From Bdellovibrionales bacterium RIFOXYD1_FULL_55_31 (GTDB lineage Bacteria > Bdellovibrionota > UBA1018), in contig MEQK01000202.1 of the NCBI GenBank assembly GCA_001770175.1, forward strand, positions 1 to 38,440: a DNA stretch of 38,440 bases, read 5' to 3'. The position numbers and the translations under genes are program-made. The notes below the pieces were generated by a model. That model had not been told where the DNA came from, did not search any database, and saw only the letters and a program-made list of their open reading frames with translations. Of the stretch, positions 1 through 11,170 are shown piece by piece (within the stretch, counting starts at the first letter, position 1; each line of letters starts with the position of its first letter).

Positions 1-688
<688 letters not shown>

Positions 689-720
689 TCAGCCGGGATA
701 AAGCCATGGCTCGCGCGCGT

Positions 721-3708
721 TTACTGGTATCTCTCGAAAAGAGCTCGATCCGGTGCGTCCGGCTCCATCTGAAGATACTTACGAAACGAAATTGCCGCGC
801 TCGCCACGTCACCGGAATCCCGGTAAGCCATCCCGAGTCGCTTATGAATGATCGGATTTGCAGGATCATAAACCAGGGCGGCCTGGTAAAGGGCGATCGC
901 ACCCTGGTAATTCTTGATTAAATAGTTCGCATAAGCCGCGAGTTGCTTCGGCTCGGGATCTTTGGGTTTGAGCTGCATAGCCTTATTGTAAAACGTGATC
1001 GCGTTAACGAGATCTCCCGCCTCAACCAGCTCTTTTCCCAGGTGAATCATAGTTCGATAGCTTGCCGGGTTATTCTTCAACTCCGTGCGAAACTCCTCGA
1101 TGGCGGTCTTGTGGTTTCCCATGATCGCGTAAAGCTGGCCCTTGTAGAAATGCAGATTCGGATACTTCGGATAAACCATATAGATCTTTGAAAGCTCTTC
1201 CGAAGCCTTATCGTATTGCAGCTTTTCAGCGAAAATGGCGTACCTCTCTAGATATCCCGAGGGGTCCGAAGGGTTGCGATCAGAATAGGACTGATAGGCC
1301 TCCAGGGCTTTGTCAATTGCCAGGCGTTCACTGCCACGCTTATTCATGTAGATCTGGCCTTGCAGCTTCCACGGATAGGCGTAATCGGGATTTGCCGCCA
1401 TCGCCTGCTCGACGTTCTGCTGCGCCTGCTCCCACGCGCCCTTTTGGATCTGAAGTTCGGCGATCGCGGACAAAAGCTGGGCGCGGGCCGCTGTGCCTTT
1501 CTGAAGCTCATCCTGAAGCATCGTTATCGCGCGGTCGATACCCTCGGTGGCGGCGATACACTTCGCGGTTCCCACCAAGGCGTTGAAATTAAGCGGGTCA
1601 AATCGAAGCGCGAGCGCGTAAAAGAACGGCGCATCTTGGTAACGATTCGTCGCAAGAAGGCTATCCGCATACGCGATATAGACGTCCGGATCGATCACGT
1701 CGCGTTTCATCGCGTTCCGGTAGTGAATCTGCGCCTCGCCGTGCTGATTCTGCTTGGCATACATGTCGGCGGCGGCTTTGTCGATCGCGCTTTGAGGAAC
1801 GGGAAGGCTCCTGAACTTATCCATGGCCTTCTTCGCTTCCTCCCATTCGTAACTCTGGATAAGAACCTTGATGTATTTTGACCAGACATCAATGGAACTC
1901 GGCGCGCGATCCGCCGCGAGTTTAAAGTTGGTCCTCGCGTTTCCGAGATCGTGCAGAAGAACGAACATATCCCCCATTTTTACGAGCGGAAGAGGAGATT
2001 TGTCGTTCACGTGCCTGGCTTGCATGAACTGGATCAGCGCTTCCTGGTACTTGCCGGCCTTGACAAGCTTCTCTCCTTCGCCAAGAAAATAGTACATTCG
2101 CGCGTCGCCCCGGTAAGACTTGATCGAGTCACCCGCTTTTGCCCGCAACGTATAGAGTTCAAGGAAGTATTCGTGATTTCCTGGATCGATGCGGACGGCT
2201 CTTTCCATGTAACCCATCGCGATATCGAGTTTCTTGTTCTGCTCCTGAAAAATCGCGTGGAGATAATACGCAAGCCCGAGATCCTTGGGGGCGAGCAAGG
2301 CGGGGTTATCGGTCAAAAATTGAAGGTGCGCGCCGGCGGATTTCAACTCGCCCCTGCGGTTGAGAAGATCCGTTATTCTGAGACGTGACTTCGCGTGATT
2401 CGGATTGAAACGAATCGCTTTTTCGTACTCCCGAAGGGCGGCGTCATAGTCCATCAGTTTTTCCGCGACGAGCCCGCGAAGGTGGAACAGCTTCGCGCTG
2501 AACGCCTTCTGGTCCGGGAACTGCGCGAGATAGCGGGCCGCACTCGCGGCATCGCCCCGATGATAAAACGCCAACGCGAGGTAATAGAACATCTCAATCC
2601 CGAATTGCTGATGGGTTTTCGTGTACTCGACAATGCGGTTCTGGGCGGCCTCCGGCTTATTGATGGTGATGTAAAATTCGACGTCGCTGATGACGGTTTC
2701 CGGAAGATCGACGGCCTTGGCCCTCGACATTTCAATCAGTTTCGAGATGACGGAAAAATAGTTTTCATCCTTGTTGGAGGAGTCAATCAGGTTCAGATAA
2801 GCCGATGCGAGCATCGCGAGAGCTTTCACGTTCTTCATGTCGTAACTTACGGCGCGATGCAGCTTCTCCGCTGCCCTTCGATATCCGAGGACCGTATCTG
2901 CCAGATACGGGCGCAGTGCTTCCTGATATAATTTGGCGCTCTTCGCCGGATCTCCCTGTTCCTTGACGTACTCCGGCAAACTGGGCCGAATCGGATGAAA
3001 TTTATAGGGCTGCTTGAGCGGTTCAGCGAGAAACAGCTCATACCCAATCATCCCGAGAACAATCGCGATCATAGTCGCCTTCAAAACTTCCCTTAGCTTT
3101 CCGGTCGGCTTAGGGATGATGCTTTGTAAGGAGGATTTGGCGATCGACCGCTGAAAGACGACAGTTTTTTCAGTCGAGATTTTTCGGCTTTCGAGCAGAA
3201 GATTGTCTTCAACAGCCGGAAAGTCCAGAAAGGGATCTGCCGGGAACCGCTTTTCGTCAGCCGCTCCGATCATTTCTGTTTTTTCATCGCTCGAGTCAGG
3301 AGGGGGCAGTGGCTTCGCGACGTCGCCCGGCCGGCCGGGCACCGGATCGCTTTGGACATTTGGATTCTTATTCTTACTGAGCGTTTTTAGCTCAGGAAGG
3401 GGAGCCAGGCTGCTGCTGCCCGCGAAAACGTTAGTCGCGCCCGGAAGCGCTCGCGGCGAACCGGCGCCGCCGCGCTCGCTGCTCTGGGTGTTCTCTCCGA
3501 GAACGCTTCCGCGAACCCGCCTAACAAGGGCTGTCGCGATTTCCGGAATGAGATTGATGTCCTTCCATTCCCCGCTCGGGTACTCCCGCGCGATTTCTTT
3601 CCCGATGATCTGGTTTTTAGCTATAAGAAGACACACTCGCTCAAGGTCGAGAGGACCCAGTATCCGGCCTGAAGCGAGCTTAACTTTATAGCGCTTTCCG
3701 CGCGACAC
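721..3708 (-). CDS. Large TPR-repeat protein with N-terminal GYF_2-like domain and a single predicted TM segment
   Basis: 995-aa ORF; N-term RYKVKLASGRILGPLDLERVCLLIAKNQIIGKEIAREYPSGEWKDI resembles GYF_2-type domains; TM-like VLKATMIAIVLGMIGYELFL; then many TPR-like repeats (e.g. AALREYEKAIRFNPNHAKSRL, AAISFRKYLQMEPD). Confidence 0.8.
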   Translation of the reverse strand: MSRGKRYKVKLASGRILGPLDLERVCLLIAKNQIIGKEIAREYPSGEWKDINLIPEIATALVRRVRGSVLGENTQSSERGGAGSPRALPGATNVFAGSSSLAPLPELKTLSKNKNPNVQSDPVPGRPGDVAKPLPPPDSSDEKTEMIGAADEKRFPADPFLDFPAVEDNLLLESRKISTEKTVVFQRSIAKSSLQSIIPKPTGKLREVLKATMIAIVLGMIGYELFLAEPLKQPYKFHPIRPSLPEYVKEQGDPAKSAKLYQEALRPYLADTVLGYRRAAEKLHRAVSYDMKNVKALAMLASAYLNLIDSSNKDENYFSVISKLIEMSRAKAVDLPETVISDVEFYITINKPEAAQNRIVEYTKTHQQFGIEMFYYLALAFYHRGDAASAARYLAQFPDQKAFSAKLFHLRGLVAEKLMDYDAALREYEKAIRFNPNHAKSRLRITDLLNRRGELKSAGAHLQFLTDNPALLAPKDLGLAYYLHAIFQEQNKKLDIAMGYMERAVRIDPGNHEYFLELYTLRAKAGDSIKSYRGDARMYYFLGEGEKLVKAGKYQEALIQFMQARHVNDKSPLPLVKMGDMFVLLHDLGNARTNFKLAADRAPSSIDVWSKYIKVLIQSYEWEEAKKAMDKFRSLPVPQSAIDKAAADMYAKQNQHGEAQIHYRNAMKRDVIDPDVYIAYADSLLATNRYQDAPFFYALALRFDPLNFNALVGTAKCIAATEGIDRAITMLQDELQKGTAARAQLLSAIAELQIQKGAWEQAQQNVEQAMAANPDYAYPWKLQGQIYMNKRGSERLAIDKALEAYQSYSDRNPSDPSGYLERYAIFAEKLQYDKASEELSKIYMVYPKYPNLHFYKGQLYAIMGNHKTAIEEFRTELKNNPASYRTMIHLGKELVEAGDLVNAITFYNKAMQLKPKDPEPKQLAAYANYLIKNYQGAIALYQAALVYDPANPIIHKRLGMAYRDSGDVASAAISFRKYLQMEPDAPDRALFERYQ

Positions 3709-3735
3709 CAGCGGCCCTCCATGAGGGCTCCGATA

Positions 3736-5247
3736 TCAAAGACTCGTTACGGCCTTCTTGGCGGCCGCAACAATTCTCGCCGGCAACACGCCAATCTGCA
3801 GCGTCAAGATGACCATTGCCGCAATTGCCGCAGCCGACCATACGGACACGCGCCTCCGGACCGGCACTTCATCCGGAGTATCGCGCATGTACATATAGAC
3901 CAGAACCCTAAGGTAATAGTATACCGAAATCAGGCTGCAGAGCACGCTGATAACAACGAGCGGGATCTCGTTGGCCTGAATGGCTGAGTAAAACAGAACG
4001 TATTTTGCCGAGAACCCCGCCGTGGGCGGAATACCCGCGAGTGAAAACATAAATATCGCCAGCGAAAACGCCAGCCAGGGATGCCGTCGCGAGAGCCCCG
4101 AAAAGTCGTGCAAGTTCAGCCCGCCATCATTCCGGGCAGCGAGACTGGTCAAAATAACAAATGCCCCCAAGTTCATCACCGCGTAAGCCGTCAGGTACAT
4201 GAAAACCGGAGCATAGCCCTGTTCACTCAGAGGTCCAGCGATCATCCCGACCAGAATGTATCCGGAATGAGCAATCGAGGAATACGCTAGCATTCTCTTC
4301 AGGTTAGTCTGAGTCAATGCAATGACGTTTCCGATCACCATGGTCAGCACAGCAGAAACCCAGAGGATGTCGTGAATATGGTTTTGAATGACGGCCGAAA
4401 CACCCGACCCATATCCTGTGGCGATGAAAACGCGCAGAAAGGCCGCAAAGGCTGCCGCCTTGAGGCCGGTCGTCATAAATCCGGTCACGGGTACGGGGGC
4501 CCCTTCATAAACGTCCGGCATCCACATATGAAAGGGAACCACCGCGATCTTGAATAAAAAACCAAGAACCGCAAACCAAGCTCCGATCGCGAAGACTGGC
4601 GTGACGCCCTGGCCGGAGGCCGCCTGAAGGTACGCGAAAATCCCGCGAATGCTGGTGGATCCTGTCGCGCCATAGAGCAACGCCACTCCGTAGAGCAGAA
4701 CCGCCGATGCGGCCGAACCCAGAATGAAATATTTCATCGCTGCCTCATTCGAGCGTCGGTCATTACGGCGAAAACCGACGAGCATATAAACCGCGAGGGA
4801 CATCAGCTCGAACGCAATGAACATGACGATGAGATCCAGCGCGGATGCCATCAGCATCATTCCAAGGGCGGAAAACAGGATCAGAACGTAATATTCGGGT
4901 TGCTGGAGCTCTTCGTTATCCAGGTATTTGAGAGAGGACGCGGCTGTCACGATGGCCGAAACGAGAAAAATGACACAAAAAGAGTTCGCGTACGCATCTG
5001 AACTCATCATTCCGTTGAAAAGAAGCGTTGGCGGTTCTCTCAAGAGGACAAGTGCCGCGACCGTTCCGATAATGCTGCTAACAATGAAAATCAAGAAGGC
5101 CGGCCACCTCGATTTTACGACCCGCGCCGCGCTGAACAGGATCGCCAGCAGAGTGCCGGCAAAAACAAATAGATAGGGGCTAAGCGCGCGCAACTGGTCC
5201 GGGGCAAGAGTCAGTAATTCGGGTCGGATCGTTTTCAGCGCTTCCAT
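3736..5247 (-). CDS. nuoN: NADH-quinone oxidoreductase subunit N (canonical copy)
   Basis: 503 aa; antiporter-like fold; AFELMSLAVYMLVGF (TM5 Glu), FKIAVVPFHMWMPDVYEGAPVPVTGFMTTGLKAAAF (TM7/TM8 Lys), GFSAKYVLF (TM12 Lys). Confidence 0.96.
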   Translation of the reverse strand: MEALKTIRPELLTLAPDQLRALSPYLFVFAGTLLAILFSAARVVKSRWPAFLIFIVSSIIGTVAALVLLREPPTLLFNGMMSSDAYANSFCVIFLVSAIVTAASSLKYLDNEELQQPEYYVLILFSALGMMLMASALDLIVMFIAFELMSLAVYMLVGFRRNDRRSNEAAMKYFILGSAASAVLLYGVALLYGATGSTSIRGIFAYLQAASGQGVTPVFAIGAWFAVLGFLFKIAVVPFHMWMPDVYEGAPVPVTGFMTTGLKAAAFAAFLRVFIATGYGSGVSAVIQNHIHDILWVSAVLTMVIGNVIALTQTNLKRMLAYSSIAHSGYILVGMIAGPLSEQGYAPVFMYLTAYAVMNLGAFVILTSLAARNDGGLNLHDFSGLSRRHPWLAFSLAIFMFSLAGIPPTAGFSAKYVLFYSAIQANEIPLVVISVLCSLISVYYYLRVLVYMYMRDTPDEVPVRRRVSVWSAAAIAAMVILTLQIGVLPARIVAAAKKAVTSL

Positions 5248-5248
5248 T

Positions 5249-6850
5249 CTATTCCTCTTTTTCCTTCAATATGGCCGAAAGCTCAGCGATATCCCGGGGA
5301 TTCAGCACCTCCGCCGTTTCGATCCGAACCTCTCCCCGGCTTCGGGCCACGAATCGATCGATCGCCGGCTCGAGCTTATCCAGGACTACGTTGGGAAATA
5401 TGCCCATCACGAAGACGGCCACGAGAAGGGGGGCAAGGACGAGCGCTTCACGAGCCGAAAGGTCTGAGAGACCCTCGTTTTCTTTGCGCGTAATCGGGCC
5501 GTACATCACGCGTTGGAACATCCAAAGCATATAGACCGCCCCGAATATGACGCCGAGAGCGGCGACGCCGGCGAGCGCGGGACTGGTTCTCCAGGAACCG
5601 AGAAGGACCAGGAATTCGCCGATGAAACCATTCGTTCCCGGCAGCGCCATGGATGAGAGCACGATGATCATAAATGCGATCGCGAACAACGGCATGACAC
5701 GCGAAAGACCGCCGAAGTCGCCGATTTCACGAGTATGGCGGCGTTCGTAAATCATACCTACCAGCAGGAACAGGGCTCCGGTTGAAATCCCATGACTGAG
5801 CATCTGAAAATATGCGCCCGTTGCGGCGATCGCATTCAAAGAAAAAAGCCCGAGGATCACGTATCCCATGTGACTGACGGAGGAGTAGGCGACAAGCTTC
5901 TTGATATCCGGTTGAACCATGGCCACCCAGGCGCCATACACGATCGCGACCGAACCGAGGATCATGAACGTGACCTGATAGTAAGCGACCCCGAGCGGCA
6001 GGATCGGGAACGCGATTCTCATGAATCCGTAGCCCCCCATTTTAAGAAGAACAGAGGCGAGGATCACGCTTCCGGCCGTTGGCGCCTGCACGTGCGCGTC
6101 GGGCAGCCATGTGTGCAAAGGAAACAGCGGAACCTTGATCGCGAACGCGAGCGCGAATGCGAGAAAAAGAACCGACTGCGTCGCCAAAAACGTCCCCCCG
6201 TTCAGCTGCAGCTTATAAAGACTGACGAAGTCCATGGAATACGCGCCAAACTGAATCTTGTGCTGATAGGCGAGATAAAAGATGCCGACAAGCATGATCA
6301 GCGAGCCGAACATTGTGTACACGAAAAACTTCATCGCCGCGTAAATCTTTTCCCGTCCTCCCCAAATGCCAATCAGGAAATACATGGGGACAAGCATGAC
6401 TTCCCAAAAAACGTAAAAAAGGAAAATGTCCAAAGCGAGAAAAGTTCCAAGAATGGCGGACTCAAGGACGAGAAGCAGGAAATAGTATTCCTTTGTTCTC
6501 TCCTCGATGGCATTGAAACTGCTCAAAATCACGATCGGCATCAGAAAGGTCGTCAGCAGCACCAGCCACAAACTCAATCCGTCAACCCCGACGTGATAGG
6601 AAATCCCGAGCGCGGAAATCCACGCGACGTTTTCGACCAGCTGAAACTCCGACCCCGTGGGGACGTATCGCGTGTAAATCATCGCCGAAAGGGTAAGGGT
6701 CAGAATCGCCCCGAAAAATGCCCACGTTTTCACAAGCACCCGGGCGAAGCTGTTCACGCCGGCTCCCGCCGGTATCGCGAGCCCAACAAAGGCCCAGGCC
6801 AAAGGCAGAAAGACAGTCGCCGTCAAAAGATGCGAATCAAGCCACGCCAT
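5249..6850 (-). CDS. nuoM: NADH-quinone oxidoreductase subunit M (canonical copy)
   Basis: 533 aa; FWEVMLVPMYFLIGIWGG, IKVPLFPLHTWLPDAHVQAPTAGSVILASVLLKMGGYG, NGFIGEF. Confidence 0.97.
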   Translation of the reverse strand: MAWLDSHLLTATVFLPLAWAFVGLAIPAGAGVNSFARVLVKTWAFFGAILTLTLSAMIYTRYVPTGSEFQLVENVAWISALGISYHVGVDGLSLWLVLLTTFLMPIVILSSFNAIEERTKEYYFLLLVLESAILGTFLALDIFLFYVFWEVMLVPMYFLIGIWGGREKIYAAMKFFVYTMFGSLIMLVGIFYLAYQHKIQFGAYSMDFVSLYKLQLNGGTFLATQSVLFLAFALAFAIKVPLFPLHTWLPDAHVQAPTAGSVILASVLLKMGGYGFMRIAFPILPLGVAYYQVTFMILGSVAIVYGAWVAMVQPDIKKLVAYSSVSHMGYVILGLFSLNAIAATGAYFQMLSHGISTGALFLLVGMIYERRHTREIGDFGGLSRVMPLFAIAFMIIVLSSMALPGTNGFIGEFLVLLGSWRTSPALAGVAALGVIFGAVYMLWMFQRVMYGPITRKENEGLSDLSAREALVLAPLLVAVFVMGIFPNVVLDKLEPAIDRFVARSRGEVRIETAEVLNPRDIAELSAILKEKEE

Positions 6851-8789
6851 AAAGCAAATACCCCGCAGTGACGAGAATGCCGACCAAGATCACGAAAGCG
6901 TACACTTGAATCGACCCGGTCTGAATCAAACGCGCCGTCTGGCCCGTCCATACAGTGGCCTTTCCGAAGCCAAGAACCAGCCGATCGATCACAGCTATGT
7001 CAAATCCACGCCAGAGCGCGAGCGAAAGGCGGTAAATCGGTCTGACAAAAACAGCGCCATACAATTCGTCGACATACCACTTGTTTCGCAGGACTCCCGT
7101 GACCCAGTCCCAGCGCTCCTTGATTCTGTCAACCCTGGGGAGATTCGCATAGACCTTCAAGCCGACGAAGATGCCGAGCGCTGCCGCAGCCGTACTGACC
7201 ACCATCAGGAGCCACTCCATTCCTGAGCCACCGGCCACAGCCGCCGATTGATGCGGCTGCCCAAGAACGGGCGAAAGCCAATGCTCAAGCCAACTCAGGT
7301 GAGGAATCGCGATAAACCCGCCGATGACACTCAAAACCGCCAGGATCTGAACCGGAATGACCATGATCCCGGGAGCCTCATGCACCCTGAAGCTTTCGCC
7401 TGGTGTCTGTGTGGACTTCTGAAATCTCGGCTTCCCGAGAAAGACGAGCGAAAAGAGCCGGGTCATGTAGAAAGCCGTAAGGATCGACGTGAGCAGCGCA
7501 AGGGCCCAAAACCAGACCGACCCTTCCGGCGAGCTGTACGCCCTCCACAGAATTTCGTCCTTGGTAAAAAAACCGGAGAACGGCGGAATACCTGAAATTG
7601 CCAGTGCTCCCGCCGCGAAGGCGAGAAACGTTTTTGGCATTTTTGTCTTCAGTCCCCCCATCTTCGTGATGTCCTGCTGTTGATGCATTCCGTGAATGAC
7701 ATTTCCAGCACCGAGGAATAACAGCGCCTTAAAAAACGCGTGTGTCACCACATGCCCGACACCAGCCGCATATGCGCCAACGCCGCAGCCCAAGAACATG
7801 TAGCCCAGCTGTGAAATGGTGGAGTACGCGAGGATCTTTTTGATGTCCGTCTGAGCGATCGCAATACTAGCCGCGAAAAGAGCGGTTGCAAGACCGGTGA
7901 TCGCGACGACATGCGAGGCCATCGAAGAGAGTTCATAGAGGAAGTTCATCCGCGCCACGAGATACACGCCGGACGTAACCATCGTTGCCGCATGGATCAG
8001 GGCTGAAACCGGGGTGGGCCCCGCCATTGCGTCGGGAAGCCAAACGAAAAGCGGCAGCTGCGCCGATTTTCCGATGCAGCCGACGAAGAGACAAATGCAA
8101 ACAGTCGTGATCATGCCAATGTCAGCTCCGGCGGCGCCCGCCTCCTGCGCTTGTCGCACGAGCGCGCGAAGCGCGGCGATGTCCAGCGTGCCGAATTTGG
8201 CGAAAATAATGAACATGCCGATCATGAAGCCCACATCACCAATCCGATTCACAACGAAGGCCTTCTTGCCGGCGCTTGCCTTTTCCAGATCCGAATACCA
8301 GTAGGCGATCAAAAGGTAACTGCAGAGGCCGACGCCCTCCCAGCCGAGAAAAATAAGCGGCAACGAGCTGCCGAGCACGAGGACAATCATCGAGAAGCAA
8401 AAGAGGTTCAAATAGGCGAAGAATTTTGCCGGTGTCTTATCGTTCTCCATGTAGCCGATTGAATAGAGGTGGATCAGGGTCGCGACTCCTGTAATGAACA
8501 TAAGAAAAACCGAACTGAGCGGATCGAGTCGAAACGCGATGTCTATCGAAAGATTGCCAGCCGTGACCCAATTAAAAAGAACGTCCTCGACCTCCCGCTG
8601 GCTGACCGGCATTCCCTTGAGTCGGACGAAAAGGAGAAGCGACGCGAAAAACGAGGTGCCTATCGCCGCGGACCCGACAAGACCAGGAATGAGCGCGCCG
8701 GACCGGACCGGACGAGCCTGAAACAGCGCGTGCCAGAGGCCATTCGCGAGAAAGCCGAGCAGCGGAAACAATGCAATAAGAAAAAGCAT
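6837..8789 (-). CDS. nuoL: NADH-quinone oxidoreductase subunit L (canonical copy)
   Basis: 650 aa; FLGWEGVGLCSYLLIAYW, GKSAQLPLFVWLPDAMAGPTPVSALIHAATMVTSGVYL, GFFTKDEI; C-terminal lateral-helix type extension. Confidence 0.97.
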   Translation of the reverse strand: MLFLIALFPLLGFLANGLWHALFQARPVRSGALIPGLVGSAAIGTSFFASLLLFVRLKGMPVSQREVEDVLFNWVTAGNLSIDIAFRLDPLSSVFLMFITGVATLIHLYSIGYMENDKTPAKFFAYLNLFCFSMIVLVLGSSLPLIFLGWEGVGLCSYLLIAYWYSDLEKASAGKKAFVVNRIGDVGFMIGMFIIFAKFGTLDIAALRALVRQAQEAGAAGADIGMITTVCICLFVGCIGKSAQLPLFVWLPDAMAGPTPVSALIHAATMVTSGVYLVARMNFLYELSSMASHVVAITGLATALFAASIAIAQTDIKKILAYSTISQLGYMFLGCGVGAYAAGVGHVVTHAFFKALLFLGAGNVIHGMHQQQDITKMGGLKTKMPKTFLAFAAGALAISGIPPFSGFFTKDEILWRAYSSPEGSVWFWALALLTSILTAFYMTRLFSLVFLGKPRFQKSTQTPGESFRVHEAPGIMVIPVQILAVLSVIGGFIAIPHLSWLEHWLSPVLGQPHQSAAVAGGSGMEWLLMVVSTAAAALGIFVGLKVYANLPRVDRIKERWDWVTGVLRNKWYVDELYGAVFVRPIYRLSLALWRGFDIAVIDRLVLGFGKATVWTGQTARLIQTGSIQVYAFVILVGILVTAGYLLYGVA

Positions 8790-8793
8790 GTAC

Positions 8794-9102
8794 TCACTCC
8801 CTCAAGAGCTGAATTTGGTCCGTATCGACGCTTCTCAGTGTTCTGAACATCGCAACCACGAGCCCCAAACCCACTGCCGTTTCCGCGGCGGCGACGGTTA
8901 TGATGAAAAATACGGCAACTTGCCCCCCGAGATTCTGAAGCAGTTTGGCGTAAGTTACGAACGTGAGATTCACCGCGTTTAGCATCAGTTCAATGCACAT
9001 CAGAACAACAAGGATATTCCGCCGAATCAGCAGGCCCGTGAAGCCAATAAAAAAGATTATGGAGCAAAACGACAGGACAACCCATGGCTCAACCTGACTC
9101 AT
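8794..9102 (-). CDS. nuoK: NADH-quinone oxidoreductase subunit K (canonical copy)
   Basis: 102 aa; RRNILVVLMCIELMLNAVNL and AAAETAVGLGL carry the two conserved glutamates (E38, E74 here). Confidence 0.96.
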   Translation of the reverse strand: MSQVEPWVVLSFCSIIFFIGFTGLLIRRNILVVLMCIELMLNAVNLTFVTYAKLLQNLGGQVAVFFIITVAAAETAVGLGLVVAMFRTLRSVDTDQIQLLRE

Positions 9103-9650
9103 TTCGCCTCCTTTGACTTTTTCTCGATGACGCCGCGTTTGGCGAGAACAACGCTGCCGATGATCGCCGCAAGGAGAAGAACGGACGTTAATTCGAACGG
9201 CAGTACGTATTCCGAAAAAAGCAGCTCCGAGAGAACTCGGGTGTTCCCGCCGGCGGCTTGAATGTTTTCCGGAGAAAACGGCCCCGGCTGAAGCGGCGCC
9301 GATCCGCTCCTGAAAACGCGCCCGAGCAGGAAGACCATGCCGAATGCGCCGAAGGCCGCGAAGACTCCGGTCAGAATCCGACCCCGCTTATAATCAAACG
9401 AAGCCTGTTCGACGTTCAACAACATGATCACGAAGATGAATAGCACCAGAATCGCGCCGGCGTAGATCAGGACCTGAAGTGCAGCCACGAGGTGCGCGTC
9501 CAACAACGCGTAAATTCCCGCGAAGGAAAAGAACACCACCAGAAGACTGAACGCGCTCGCGATTGCGCTTCGGTTCAGGATCACAAGGAGCGAAAACAGA
9601 ATCGACGTCCCGGCAAATACATAAAAAAAGCCCGGCGAAATATTCATCAC
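9099..9650 (-). CDS. nuoJ: NADH-quinone oxidoreductase subunit J (canonical copy)
   Basis: 183 aa; VAALQVLIYAGAILVLFIFVIMLLNVE. Confidence 0.95.
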   Translation of the reverse strand: MMNISPGFFYVFAGTSILFSLLVILNRSAIASAFSLLVVFFSFAGIYALLDAHLVAALQVLIYAGAILVLFIFVIMLLNVEQASFDYKRGRILTGVFAAFGAFGMVFLLGRVFRSGSAPLQPGPFSPENIQAAGGNTRVLSELLFSEYVLPFELTSVLLLAAIIGSVVLAKRGVIEKKSKEAK

Positions 9651-10087
9651 TTGTTTCCCCGCTGCTCAAGTAAAAAGGCCTTGTCGTAAACCGGTCGCCT
9701 CGCCGAGCTCATCTCATAGATCGTACTCAGCTTTATCGCGTCCTTTGGGCAAGCCTCCTCGCACATTCCACAAAAGCAGCACCGCAGAATGTCGATTTCG
9801 AACTTAACCGGATATTTTTCTTTATCGGGCCGCTCGCCGGCTTCGATGTGAATGCATTCGGAGGGGCAGACGGTCGGACAGAGCATGCAGGCGGTGCAGT
9901 TCTCGACACCGTTCGTTGCCTTAATGTAATGCTGTCCGCGAAACCGTTCGGAATATCGGCGCCGCTGTTCCGGATATTGGATCGTGACCTTCCGAGAAAA
10001 GAATTTCCGGATTGTGATCCAGAGCCCGAGAATGATCTCGAACAAATAGAATCGTGAAAAGAAGGCTGTTTTCCGCTTTACCAGCAT
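9647..10087 (-). CDS. nuoI: NADH-quinone oxidoreductase subunit I, 2x[4Fe-4S] ferredoxin-like
   Basis: CTACMLCPTVCPSECIHIE and CCFCGMCEEACPKDAI. Confidence 0.96.
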   Translation of the reverse strand: MLVKRKTAFFSRFYLFEIILGLWITIRKFFSRKVTIQYPEQRRRYSERFRGQHYIKATNGVENCTACMLCPTVCPSECIHIEAGERPDKEKYPVKFEIDILRCCFCGMCEEACPKDAIKLSTIYEMSSARRPVYDKAFLLEQRGNK

Positions 10088-10090
10088 AAC

Positions 10091-11170
10091 TCAAACCCAT
10101 CCTTTATAGACCAGCGCAGCCGTAACACAGATATTGGCCAAAGAGAGCGGGAACATCACCCGCCAGCCGAGGTCCATAAGCTGGTCATAGCGAAAGCGGG
10201 GCAGCGTCCACCGGACCCAGACGAAAAACCACATGAAGAAGGCGATTTTCACGGTGAACGAAATAATCTCGAATAAGACCCGAATCCAATCTTGAGTGCT
10301 GCCTTGGAGATGAAGCGCTCCGAGAACGGTCCCCATTCCCGGCAGAAGCTGGTATCCGCCAAAGAACAAAGTCACGGCGAGACCCGAAGCGACAGCCATA
10401 TTCATGTATTCGGCCATCATGAACGTCGCGAATTTCATGGCGCCGTACTCAACGTGATATCCGACGATTTCGGGCTCTCCCTCGGGAAGATCGAACGGTA
10501 GCCGGTTCGTTTCGGCGAACACGGCCGTCAGGAACACCAGGAAACCAATTGGCTGGACGAAGATTCCCCACCTGGGGATGACAATTGGACCGAATGACAG
10601 CAGGGCCTCGCTCTGAAGTTTTACCATTTGTCCAAGCTCGACGGTCGAATGGATCATAACCAGCCCGACCACCGATAAGGCGAGCGAAATTTCATAACTG
10701 ATCATCTGGGACGAGCTTCGCATGGACCCGAGAATGGAAAAGCTGTTATTTGAGGCCCAGCCTCCCATAATCAAGCCGTAAACCCCCAACGAGGCGATCG
10801 CGAAAATATAGAGAAAACCGACGTTCAGATCCGCGGCCTGCATCGGGATCACCTGTCCGGCGATCGTAATCGGGCCCGCAAACGGAATCACGGCGAAGGT
10901 CATACATGCCGGAACAAGCACAACGATCGGCGCGATGAAATAGTAAAACGGTGAGACATGAGCGGGAACCCGGTCTTCCTTAAATAGAAATTTGACCGCA
11001 TCAGCCACCGTTTGCAGCAGCCCAAAAGGACCCACTCGATTCGGCCCCCGGCGAATCTGAATAAAGCCCGCGCCACGCCGCTCTACCCAGTTCATCACCG
11101 GCGCAACACTGAGAAGCATCGTGATCACGAAGCCTGTCTTTGCGAGGACGGCCACCCACTCGACACTCAT
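10091..11170 (-). CDS. nuoH: NADH-quinone oxidoreductase subunit H (canonical copy)
   Basis: ERRGAGFIQIRRGPNRVGPFGLLQTVADAVKFLFKED and AETNRLPFDLPEGEPEIVGYHVEYGAMKFATFMMAEY; start set to MSVEW (ATGA overlap with nuoG stop). Confidence 0.95.
   Translation of the reverse strand: MSVEWVAVLAKTGFVITMLLSVAPVMNWVERRGAGFIQIRRGPNRVGPFGLLQTVADAVKFLFKEDRVPAHVSPFYYFIAPIVVLVPACMTFAVIPFAGPITIAGQVIPMQAADLNVGFLYIFAIASLGVYGLIMGGWASNNSFSILGSMRSSSQMISYEISLALSVVGLVMIHSTVELGQMVKLQSEALLSFGPIVIPRWGIFVQPIGFLVFLTAVFAETNRLPFDLPEGEPEIVGYHVEYGAMKFATFMMAEYMNMAVASGLAVTLFFGGYQLLPGMGTVLGALHLQGSTQDWIRVLFEIISFTVKIAFFMWFFVWVRWTLPRFRYDQLMDLGWRVMFPLSLANICVTAALVYKGWV

Noticed and set aside
5792-6871. 359-aa plus-strand ORF antisense to nuoM
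   Set aside because: Highly charged, low-complexity translation typical of the antisense frame of a GC-rich membrane protein gene; nuoM on the minus strand is unambiguous.
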